A DNA stretch of 64,000 nucleotides. Source: Nemopilema nomurai (taxonomy: Eukaryota > Cnidaria > Scyphozoa > Rhizostomeae > Rhizostomatidae). Location of the stretch: positions 1,054,001 through 1,118,000 of the forward strand of contig ML133401.1 of assembly GCA_003864495.1 (NCBI GenBank), in the 5' to 3' direction. Each line of letters begins with the position of its first letter. Within the stretch, counting starts at the first letter, position 1. The notes beneath the pieces were generated by a model. That model ran no database searches. It saw only the letters and a program-made list of their open reading frames with translations, and was not told the origin of the DNA. The position numbers and the translations under genes were made by a program. Positions 50,401 to 59,601 of the stretch are shown here, in pieces.

Positions 50401-52593
50401 GATGTTTATGGAACCAAATATAAGGGTAGTAGACTCTTTCAGTGATGTTCCATCAGTTCTATCTATGAAACTCCCGAATTTTCCCGCGCAGTGTCTATTA
50501 TCTCGCAGAAGACGGCTGCCCGTTTAAAACAAGCCAATACGATTACTTTTGTTCTCAGTTATCGGTACATCTCTGATGGGTGAAGAAGGGACACGATTTC
50601 TTCCAAATGTTGGTCATCATCTCCATGTCCAAGTGTTTTTCTGAGTAACAGCAATTCTGTATACACTTAAATTCTCATCTGGTTTTTATTGTCAACTCCT
50701 GGTGTCAAACGTTATTGTATTGCTATATCCAGTCTATATCAGATTTCATCGTCGCCCACCTCTTCTCGGATCACCTCCGATCTGTTGGCTGTTATCCGAT
50801 GATAGAGTAATCACCTTCTCCTGATTCATAGATTCGCACTAGAGCCATATCTTGCAAGCAGATGACCATGGTCTACCCGATACAGATGCTCCTTATGAGC
50901 GACTGCCACGCAGAATCAAGCAATGGCGTCATCAGCATAGATGACTGGTCAGTATAACAATTAACCCTTTCGTATCTTTGACTGGCGTTGCTTTGACGTT
51001 TTTTATGCAGCGCTCCCAGAATTGACCATAGGAAGCACTTGTCGTCGGAGTTTTCGACGTTGATAATGGCCCTTTTTCAACAATCCTTCCTGGTACTTTA
51101 AAGGACCTTGCTGAGATGTATTCTTTATATGATTCCGCAATCGCAGCTGCTTGATCAATGACATCTTCGGGGGTTTGTTTGAGTATCCTGTAGACTTGAG
51201 TATCCTGTAGTCCTGAATGTTATGGGTGGATCTGTAATTGCGTCTTCAAACATCTTTTTGAATTCTACATCCAGAGTGACATAGTATTTGATACCCTGGG
51301 TGTAGTTTTGGAGACTTGCAGGTACCTCTTCGATAATGTTTCTTCGATAATGCTGATTCCAGCGACATTCTTTACTGCATATGCAGGTCTATTTTGTGTG
51401 GCTGCTCCTCTCCTCGCATTTGGCCTGACACCTCAGACGATTATATATAATTATATACTTGCGGGGTTACGTGTAATTATTCATAAAAAGCCCTTATTAT
51501 ATACTTGCGGGGCTGTATGTCAAGCGCACTTTCTCCCTTGCAGTATACCCCCGCAGGAGCCTATGTGGATACAGGGCACTGAGGATATAGACATTGAAGC
51601 GTGATCATCTTATTATTGTCTACTCTTAAGGCTCTGAATAGACCAGTTTATAGAATGGGTAAAACGTCAAAAAACGCCTCAAAATACCTATTGAATTAGC
51701 GCATGCATTTTGTTTTGAAATAGGATTTCACTGGAGATGCCTCACGAACAGGCTGCAGGCATCATTGCTTTGAGAACTGCCATCGAGGAGATGACGATTG
51801 ATGTAGCAAACGAGCCAGATGCACTGCTTTCCAACCCGGTCGCTAAATATGCCTCTTTGCGCTCATTGATAAGATCACTTTGCTGCTCTAACGCCGGAAG
51901 ATACCGGCCACCGGACCAAAGGGAACACATGGAAGACCGAGGGTTAGTTCTGAGTTTTGCAATTGCACTCATCTTTATTATTTTTTCTTCTAAAGCTTGT
52001 AATAGCGTGTAGCTAGTGACTAGAGATGTTTCCGTGTATAAGGATGGTATCTGGCTCGCCTCCCCATTTTTAGATTCAGTGCTGTGATAAATCCTTTGAA
52101 GTCATTTTAAGTTCTTAATTCAGCTCCAGGACATTTGACCCGTCTTTTGATTTAAGATTAAGAAATCCACCTACGGTAATGCCATACAACACTTCTCATC
52201 ATTAATAGTCAATGAATTGTGTGGGTGTATGAACTTGAATGTTGTTTAGGCGTATTGCAAGGATGTAGAAGCAAATTCACGATGCATGACGCTACACACA
52301 AGCTTTAAACACAATACCTTGATACCTCCCCAGAGCAAAATATGTACTTCTTGTTTCACATTCCTTTTGGCAGCCTCGCTCCCACTGGTGGACCCACAGG
52401 CCCTAATCGAGGCCGGTTTTTTAGCCAGCAGTATGCCCGACCACGTGGATATCAAGGACCGCGGCACTACAGAGGCCGGGGGTCTGGTTTCAGGCCTGAA
52501 GGCTTTTCGCGCGGAGGCTTCCGTGGAGGCAGAGGTAACATGCGATTTGGTTACATGAACCAGAGAATGCCAAGCCCCCGTGGCTCTTATTAG
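35467..52593 (+). CDS. DHX9: ATP-dependent RNA helicase A (DHX9, DEAH-box)
   Basis: Nuclear DExH helicase acting on dsRNA, R-loops and RNP complexes. Exons: 35467-35574, 36145-36288, 36447-36603, 36965-37044, 37262-37401, 37816-37862, 38392-38537, 39304-39393, 40812-40979, 41506-41769, 42458-42599, 42950-43032, 43604-43760, 44066-44163, 44482-44580, 45150-45264, 45545-45639, 45826-45899, 46247-46399, 47046-47206, 47649-47760, 48310-48477, 48875-48959, 49408-49450, 49752-49807, 50078-50245, 50832-50947, 51724-51942, 52374-52593. Together 1235 residues (human ~1270). Domains in order: dsRBD1 (exons 1-2), dsRBD2 (exons 5-7), the [12 protein letters not shown] segment, Walker [10 protein letters not shown] (415-423), DEIH (515-518), [11 protein letters not shown] (763-770), HA2/OB region, and a C-terminal RG-rich tail. 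All catalytic motifs are intact. Exon 10 could instead begin at 41461 (15 extra residues), and the exon 20 donor is either GC at 47207 or GT at 47210. Confidence 0.96.
42056..42325 (+). repeat. Diverged ~100-bp direct duplication in DHX9 intron 10
   Basis: Segments ~42056-42157 and ~42219-42325 share an order of short matches: attt[gc]ccttagaa, cttct/ctctt blocks, tctggcaagc-like and tgttcaccccc-like blocks, then tttgtta. Alignment by eye only. Not coding in a consistent frame. Confidence 0.35.
50990..51430 (-). pseudogene. Decayed coding relic in DHX9 intron 27, minus strand
   Basis: The minus strand reads as protein-like stretches in successive frames: [14 protein letters not shown], then [20 protein letters not shown], then [20 protein letters not shown] and [13 protein letters not shown]. 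Frame changes and stops separate them. This looks like a broken gene or transposon fragment inserted antisense in the host intron. I do not recognise the source. Confidence 0.35.
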
Positions 52594-52757
52594 ATATTCA
52601 AGGTCCTCTATAGAAGATTCGCAGAAAAACTCTAAATAGAATATGACAGTTTCTGATGAGTTCACTATAGGGACCTTTTGATAACAAATTTTGCGCTAAG
52701 AAGTTTCAGCCCTAGAAAGTATCACTTGTGTTTATAATATTAGCTCCCTTTTTCTGA

Positions 52758-52777
52758 AATAAATTTTGTTGAATAAA
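52758..52777 (+). terminator. Poly-A signals of DHX9 (two AATAAA)
   Basis: AATAAA at 52758-52763 and again at 52772-52777, 165-185 nt after the stop codon, followed by T-rich tttttctcaattttttggg. Position and context fit a functional poly-A site. Confidence 0.7.
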
Positions 52778-53885
52778 ATTTTTCTCAATTTTTTGGGATT
52801 TCGACCAAACTATTTCTACATTCAAGCAGAATTTCTTCACGATTTGATGTCTTCTCCAATTGTTTTATTTAAGTGAGAATTTCGAACACTCTGTAACCAA
52901 TCATTTTGAATAATTAGTTCTTGGCGTTGTCATAGCACACTCTCCAGGTATATGATTGCAAGGGTACCCTACTTTATCAAAAATGGAAGTAGGATGAAGT
53001 GGCCAGGGTGCTCTTCAACGAAGTCAGTCATCAGAATGTTTCTGAATCATAGCAGGTGCAAATGCTGATCTCACTTTTTTGAGGTTTTCTGTCATCCCTT
53101 TTATGGGTTATGTTCGCCATGGGAAATCTTGCGCAAAACCTATGATTAATCTACCTTTGTTATCGGATATAATATGGCATATTGTTGTTGATGTTTATTG
53201 GATCAAAAGAATTTCAGAGGGCTTTAGGCCTAAGCAAGTTACTGTATTTTGCGGCGAGCTGTATTTTAGTGGCTCAATCGAAAAAGCTCCATTTGCAATT
53301 TGACGACAAATTTGTTATCTTATTACTGATTCAAATGAATGGTCTTGCAATTCCTTTATCAATAAATGCAAAATCCACCTTTTTCTTTCTTGTAATTGTG
53401 TTGAAAAGAAAGAGTAATGGAGAGATGAATCCATAAAATCACTCGATAATTTTAACGTGCTGGAAGTTTCAGGAGCTTCTTTCTAAAATACTCCAAAGGA
53501 TAAACTCTTGGATAAACTTCTCATAAAGTCTTCTCGATGCCAAATATGCTGGAGTGCATCACAGAACACTTTCAGTATGCGTAATAGGATTGGCAGTAGG
53601 TTTTAGTTTAAGGCTGAATCTGCAGGGCATTTTATCAATTAATGAACCCTCAAGGCCAATCAGTATTCTATTAGAGCTACCAACCATCTCTTTTGGTACC
53701 GCTTTGACGAAATTTCGGACTAAAACTGATGCAGAAACTTTCAGCATGCGATGGTGAAAAGGAGCTGGACTCTTTCCCTCAGATTTTGATTGAAGATAAT
53801 TAAACGCATCCCTTTGTAATGTTTCATTATAAGAATTTTAGAGCAAAAACTTAAATATATAATATATCCCCGCTTCCTTTGACCA

Positions 53886-53900
53886 CCCCCCCCCCCCCCC
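53886..53900 (+). repeat. Poly-C homopolymer
   Basis: About 15 consecutive C residues immediately before catggc. Simple sequence, prone to length variation or assembly error. Confidence 0.8.
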
Positions 53901-54350
53901 CATGGCTTGTAGAATAATGGTAGAGACATCCAATTAGCAAAGTACCTCACTTGGTATTTGGAACTTCTGACATTGGAATTCTTCGTGTCCCAAGTAGCAT
54001 TTATCTCAAGCCCATTAAATTGTGTGCCTCGAACTGTTCTCTTTTGAGGACCCGGTGCTTTAACCTCCTTTTCATGTTTTGATCACCGGTCTTGTTGCAC
54101 GAGCGTTGTCAGGAAACGAAGTTAGAGACGCCTCCAATGTTATTGTACTCTAAGTGCACAAATTTGCCGCGGCCTTCAGGATTGCAGCTCATCAAGACAT
54201 GAAATGCACCCAATGGAGATTACGTCGAATTTTTACAATAAAGGGTGGCTACAACCTGTAAATTGTGAATTCAAGGGGCTCTATTAGAATCGGCGGGAAA
54301 CTCAAAGGGATTCTGGCTTATGTAAACAATCCCATCTCCTAGTTCGAGAA

Positions 54351-56576
54351 ATGGCACATTTGAAGAGAAAATCGTCTCCCAGTTCGACACGCTCACGAGC
54401 AGACGATGAACTTCCATTCCAGAAGATAACACAAGGGTTCCTTCGATCTATAACGGCGGATCCTCTTGGCTGTATAACATTTCTTGACTTATCTTTCTGT
54501 GGCATCAAGCGGATTCAAGGTCTCGGTTTGTGTGTCAACCTTGAAGTCGTTATTCTTCAGGGCAACTCGATTGACACTTTAGTCGATGTAAGCGTGTGTC
54601 CACATCTATGGAAGATTAATGTTAGCTGTAATGAACTTAAAGATTTGGCAGGATTTGAAAGGTTCAAGTCTTTTGGTACTGTTATTGCGTCCGGGAATCG
54701 ACTCGATTGGTTGCAGTTGTCAAAGATTTCCCATCTCGAAATCATATCGCTATACTTGCTTGGGAATAAGAAGTTGCAAAGGGATTCGAATTACCGCAAA
54801 CATGTCATAAAATGCCTGCCAAAAGTCTGGTCCCTGGATGGAGAGCTAGTGACTGCTGAAGAGCGGGCAAAAGTTGATTACTTCTTTCGTCAGTCTGCAA
54901 GGAGTGAGAAGCCTGTCAGACTCAAATTACCAAGGCACCAGTTTGTTCCAACATTTATGAAAGATGGGTCGACAGACAATATTTTTGGTAGAAGAACTGT
55001 AGCATTGTCTATGACATTTGGACGAAATGAAGTGCACAATCACGCACTCGACAAAAGAAGGCTACAATACATAAACAAGGATTTAAATGATGACACCAAT
55101 TTGGAGTCATGTTTAGAAGCCACTAATCTCATACAGCATTGTTTTGAGATGAGAGCTAGATCTGTTGAAAATGGAAACCTGTTTCTTTTGCTCCTTATTT
55201 CATCATTGATTTTCTTGATTCCAAGAGTATTGTTGACATCATGCCTTGAAGTGATTGGAATGAACAAAGATGATGTGAATAACTGTTGTGATATCTTCAA
55301 GTTGCAGCTACAAACTAGAACAAACATAGCGTCTGCTCTTTTTTCTGCCATCAAACTTGACGGTTTGTCAAAAGGAATCACAGTATGTCTTTATGATACT
55401 TTGAGGTCATTAAACCAAAGGCTTGTTGAGGTTGCATATGGTAAATGTGATATTGATGTTGAAGCTAAGTACCACCATATTATTGCAAGTGAGACTGCGC
55501 ATATATTCTGTCTTGTTCCTGATTTTATGACGTTTTTAGAAGATCCAAGTGTAGTAAGCATTTTGTCATCTGCAACATTGAATAACGTAATTGGACATGA
55601 GATTGAGGAACAAATCTGCAAATGCGATGATAAGAAATCAAAAGAAAGACTTGTCAAGTTGATAACATTGCAGATAAAAAAAGCAAAGCGAGGGAGTCTT
55701 TTTGTATACAGTAACTACTTTAAAGAACCCCAAGAGAGACTCAGGGGTCTTAACATCACATACTATGAAGCAAGGAAGCATCAAAGACCATCAACCGCTC
55801 CATTGCTTGCTAGCAGAAATCCAACAAGCAAAGTTGACCAAAGCCCAGAAGTTGGTGACAAGGTGTTACTTGGGCCCCAAAGGCTAGCAAACATTGTGTC
55901 AGTACCAGATACAAAAGTAGTGCTTGTTCAAGTGCATTCTTTACCATCATCCAAACATCTTCAGGCAGATTATCAAGAGGCATTTGAAGCAGATCAATCT
56001 TTGTTTTATGTGAATAGAGATGATTTGCAGTGGAGTCACAAGTTCATGGCTTGGATAATGGAGAATAAATTAAACAGAGAAACTGATGAAGATTGCAGCA
56101 CAAAATCTTTTGTGAGAAAACCAAAACTGGTGTTGCAGAGGCTTTCAAACCCTCCAACTCAACGAAGTAAAGCTTCTGTTTCAGTAAAAGGTGCAGAGGA
56201 ACTTTCAGAAGAAGGCTCAACTAATAGATGCCAGCCTTTGCTACATTTGAGAAGTACACATAATCTCAAAGATGAGAGAATCAGAAGATCTGGTGTGGAT
56301 ATGAATATTAATGCTAATCTTACATTTAACAGCTTGGAAGATGAAAGCATTAATGAAAGCATTACTGGAGTGCCACCAGCAACAGAACAGCGTTTCTCTA
56401 CATATCCTGTTCAGTACAGGGTGCTACAAGGAAATGTGTATCATTTGTACACTCCTGGTGCAAGAAGTGTTGAAATGCCAGCGCACAATTGGATGAGAAG
56501 GCCACAGACTAGTTATGATAAAAGGCCAGAAAAGACTTTCATTAGAAAGTCAAACTGGCCTAAGTCTGTTTGCTGA
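54351..56576 (+). CDS. Intronless leucine-rich-repeat protein, function unknown
   Basis: A single uninterrupted 741-codon ORF starting at an ATG with good context (cgagaaATGgca). Residues ~40-165 carry SDS22-type leucine-rich repeats (LDLSFCGIKRIQGL, VVILQGNSI, INVSCNEL) closing with LPKVWSLDGE, an LRR-cap-like end. Residues ~274-300 are strongly hydrophobic ([14 protein letters not shown]), either a membrane segment or a buried helix. The rest is helical and Ser/Thr/Lys-rich, ending in Arg/Pro-rich sequence with no clear domain. Such SDS22-like repeats are common in ciliary and cytoskeletal adaptors, but I cannot name an orthologue. Every other recognised gene nearby is split by introns, so a retrocopy origin is plausible. 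No poly-A tail relic is visible downstream. Confidence 0.9.
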   Translation: MAHLKRKSSPSSTRSRADDELPFQKITQGFLRSITADPLGCITFLDLSFCGIKRIQGLGLCVNLEVVILQGNSIDTLVDVSVCPHLWKINVSCNELKDLAGFERFKSFGTVIASGNRLDWLQLSKISHLEIISLYLLGNKKLQRDSNYRKHVIKCLPKVWSLDGELVTAEERAKVDYFFRQSARSEKPVRLKLPRHQFVPTFMKDGSTDNIFGRRTVALSMTFGRNEVHNHALDKRRLQYINKDLNDDTNLESCLEATNLIQHCFEMRARSVENGNLFLLLLISSLIFLIPRVLLTSCLEVIGMNKDDVNNCCDIFKLQLQTRTNIASALFSAIKLDGLSKGITVCLYDTLRSLNQRLVEVAYGKCDIDVEAKYHHIIASETAHIFCLVPDFMTFLEDPSVVSILSSATLNNVIGHEIEEQICKCDDKKSKERLVKLITLQIKKAKRGSLFVYSNYFKEPQERLRGLNITYYEARKHQRPSTAPLLASRNPTSKVDQSPEVGDKVLLGPQRLANIVSVPDTKVVLVQVHSLPSSKHLQADYQEAFEADQSLFYVNRDDLQWSHKFMAWIMENKLNRETDEDCSTKSFVRKPKLVLQRLSNPPTQRSKASVSVKGAEELSEEGSTNRCQPLLHLRSTHNLKDERIRRSGVDMNINANLTFNSLEDESINESITGVPPATEQRFSTYPVQYRVLQGNVYHLYTPGARSVEMPAHNWMRRPQTSYDKRPEKTFIRKSNWPKSVC

Positions 56577-57609
56577 ACCTGGAGATTGTTTATTGTAAAA
56601 GAGTTTATATTTTGTACACTTTTGCTATTGATGTGATTCACCTAAGAGTAAAGACACTAGCTAGTGTTTGTAACAGTGAAACAAGGAGGGACAAGCAAAT
56701 GACATGTTGACAGTGAATAGAGTAGCAAATGCTTTGACAGTAAGAGGAAGGAACCATCAAATCTCAAGTTTCACAACAATGCTATCTGTTTGATTTTCAA
56801 TGAATGCACCGGGCATATTTTCAGCAAAGCGTTGTTTTCCATGTTGTTTAACGTCTTACAAATTGCCAGCTAGCAATAACTATTGCTGTATGTAGATACT
56901 GGAAATGAATAGAAGTTGTTTATAATTTACAGTTAGTAATATAGTATAATTTAAGAAGTTTATATTTTAATATCATGATATGTTTATGAGATTATGACAT
57001 AAAATTATAAGAAATTATCTATGATAGAATAGCAAATTTTATTTTTCAACTAGAATTGTGTGATAACATTTGATTCCATTGTTACTGTTTTTACTATTCT
57101 TCACAAACTTGAATGTCCTATTAGTGTTTCAAGCGTGTATCAGAAAAGATGAAAATACATTGGATAACAGCAAATTTTCCAAGTCATGAGATTGACAGTT
57201 TTTAGTAGTTATTTTTATAAAAGTGACCGCTGATTTCAAAGGCCTTGTGTTGTAGCCATAAAATGGGAAGAATGTGTGTTGCGCACTGATCTTTCTATAA
57301 CTGATATCTTTATAGAGATCAATGGTGTTGAGTCAGTGTACCACCTTAAATGGGAGGGGCTACTCAAAAAGAGCATTAAATGGGTAAGGGGCTTCGAAGC
57401 TGACGAATTTATAGCTTAACTACTGTTTGAGGAGTCCCTACTGAGGTTTATTTACCAAAATGCAAAAATTTGTTTTCCATTTTCAACTGCAGCATTTTCA
57501 GGAACAACAAAGTTTCCATGTTACCTTGCCCTATTTGCTAGTCATATCTTTTTTGTTCGTAACCTTATTTCAATTCGATATTGCTACTAGCTATATATTA
57601 ACCTTATAA
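56577..57609. other. 3' flank of the LRR gene
   Basis: AT-rich 3' UTR and intergenic DNA without a recognisable exon. No canonical AATAAA was seen close to the stop codon. It leads directly into two small transposons. Confidence 0.5.
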
Positions 57610-58165
57610 CAGGAAATTAATGAATCATGAAATTAATGCGTCATAATAATAATGCGGTCTGTGAAAAATTTGCATTTTGGAAGCATAAAATTAACGCGGT
57701 TTTACAAAAATATACATTGCGGGTGCCTTAAATTAACGCGGATTGGGGAAGTCAGTGGCACCTAAGCCACCTCCACTCGTGCAAGGTGGACTAGAAATCA
57801 TTATTACTATGGCAGCAAAATGGCAGAATTCCAAGGGAATGGACGTCCTTTAAAGCTACGTAGAAAAGGTTGCTTACCAGAAAATACAGAATACTGCGAC
57901 GATTCGTCACAAATTTTGAAGGACATTCTGGACAATGATCAATCCAGTGAAAGCGAGGAGAATGAGAGTGACGAAGAAATAGATGGATAAAATATATGTT
58001 TAACAAAAGAAACCTTTTGTTTTAATCTCTTATTCCACTTGAAAAAATTGCCTTTTTACAAATTTTGCACAAAATTAACGTTCATTAAATTAACACCGTC
58101 ACAAAATTAATGTATAACTAAATTGACGGCAAACCGCGTTAATTTCATGATTCGTTAATTTCCTG
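57610..58165. mobile_element. Non-autonomous DNA transposon with 31-bp TIRs
   Basis: A ~556-bp element. The left end 57610-57640 begins CAGGAAATTAATGAATCATG, and the reverse complement of 58135-58165 begins CAGGAAATTAACGAATCATG; the arms agree at 29 of 31 positions, both differences being T/C. Each arm is itself a double copy of GAAATTAAYG. Subterminal copies of AAATTAACGCGG occur at ~57688-57700 and ~57730-57741, and related ones at ~58071-58130. No clear target duplication: the flanks are ttataa on the left and aaataa on the right. Superfamily not assigned. It encloses a 56-codon ORF. Confidence 0.85.
57820..57990 (+). CDS. 56-residue acidic-tailed ORF inside the TIR element
   Basis: ATG at 57820 in good context (gcaaaATGgca), stop TAA at 57988-57990. 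The N-terminal part is basic (GRPLKLRRKG); the second half is acidic (DILDNDQSSESEENESDEE). It looks like the acidic N-terminal leader of some transposases, so it may be the remnant of an internally deleted transposase, or a coding insert carried by a MITE. Not a recognised domain. There is no other coding capacity in the element. Confidence 0.4.
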   Translation: MAEFQGNGRPLKLRRKGCLPENTEYCDDSSQILKDILDNDQSSESEENESDEEIDG

Positions 58166-58441
58166 AAATAAGGGATATACTGATATATACACATACAACT
58201 AATCTAAATCGAATCTACTATATAACAAATTGAAATGAAATAACTAAGGAAATAAATACGTACATATATAAGCTAAATATTTGAAGAAACTTACATGAAT
58301 GGACAACATTTACAGGATATCGATATCATTATATCTACAAACGTTGCATTTACAGCTAGGACCATCCCATTGTTTTATCATACATTTGAAGATGTACATT
58401 TTAGTTCATTTGGCAGACAGTTCCAGATTTCAGGTCCTATG
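58166..58441. other. Spacer between two transposons
   Basis: AT-rich sequence between the TIR element and the hAT-like element; no gene, repeat or signal recognised. Confidence 0.5.
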
Positions 58442-59338
58442 GCTTTAAGCAGTGGCGATTCTACAGGGGGCCAAGGGGGCCACGCCACCACCCCTCCCCT
58501 AGAAATTTTCTTTGCCCCTTGTTTTGCCCCCCCCCAGTTTTTTCAAAAGTTTCTATTAAAATTCAATGTTTTCTGCCGAAGCTGTTCTATCGTTTTTCAC
58601 TTTGTTAGGATTGCTCTCTTTATTTTCCTCAATGCTATCTTTATTGCATTTATTTACAAACTAGGGGGCCCCGGTAAGCGTTTTGGCTTCTAACGGAGGT
58701 GGACATTAATGATATTTTGGCTCATTTCTTATAAATTACCAAGTAAAACCAAGTGTTGCCAAGAGTTCTGTAGTTACCAAAAAAACTCATTCTTGACAAT
58801 CATTTAGTGATCCACCCTCTTGCGCTGGGGTGCGCAGGGTCAGCCCAATACCACCCCAGTATACCTTGGCAATCTACTATTGCTTATCGAAATTGTATGA
58901 CTTGAAATTCTGTGTAACAGAATGATTTACTTGATCACATGGAGGTTGGATATAAGACATAACTACTATGGAAAAATTTTACCAATCAAGTTCAGTTATT
59001 CTGTTGAAAACCATGATCTTAATGCATTATTGTTAAACAGATAAAACTCGGTGGAGTAACAGAACAAAGTTACTTCTAGCCAAATAACAAACGGTCGCGA
59101 ACCTTTTGGGGCCCCCAGCAACAATTTTTCTTTGTTATTTTTCCTAGGGGACACAGCTGCTCCTTACACCACTAATAAAACTATTTGGCATAACAGCCTT
59201 GGTAGAGCTGTACCAAGGACATACTTACAACTATTTTCTACTAGTTTCCAAAGTAATAGCTAGCGTTGCCTCCTATAACGTTTGGCCCCCGGTTAGTCCC
59301 CCCAGACTTTTAAGGCTAGAATTGCCACTGGCTTTGAG
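58442..59338. mobile_element. Non-autonomous hAT-like element (58450-59330) with 8-bp target duplication
   Basis: The left end at 58450 reads CAGTGGCGATTCTA and then a G-rich stretch; the right end, reverse-complemented from 59330, reads CAGTGGCAATTCTA and later also runs into G-rich sequence. Fourteen terminal bases match with one change. The flanks GCTTTAAG (58442-58449) and GCTTTGAG (59331-59338) agree at 7 of 8 positions. CAGTGGC ends and 8-bp duplications are typical of hAT transposons. Length is 881 bp and there is no transposase ORF; the 132-codon ORF overlapping the left end is not protein-like. Confidence 0.85.
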
Positions 59339-59601
59339 GATGTTCTAAAGCTCTTGAACTAAAAATGCTATGCATAAAAGGTGGATTCAAGTTTCTAATT
59401 GTCTAAGCGTTCTGCTGATCTTACTATCGATGTCTCACTTTAAAGAATTTATGAAAAATTTGTGTATGCAGTGCAAAGAAATGAAGATATCCCATGCCAA
59501 TGATGACATAATAGACACGTCACGTCATGTAGTCATCATTTTTTCATTAGCCTCGTCATCAACTAGAGGCTAATTTTAAGAAATTGTATTTACTTTCGAA
59601 A

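Larger units (their letters stand above)
52594..54350. other. DHX9 3' UTR and intergenic DNA
   Basis: Two overlapping-range poly-A signals occur at 52758 and 52772. The rest is AT-rich with short unsupported ORFs, a poly-C tract at ~53886-53900, and at the right end the promoter region of the LRR gene. No gene recognised. Confidence 0.6.

Noticed and set aside
58295..58693. 132-codon ORF
   Set aside because: It straddles the left end of the hAT-like element, so it is interrupted by an insertion boundary and is not conserved coding sequence.
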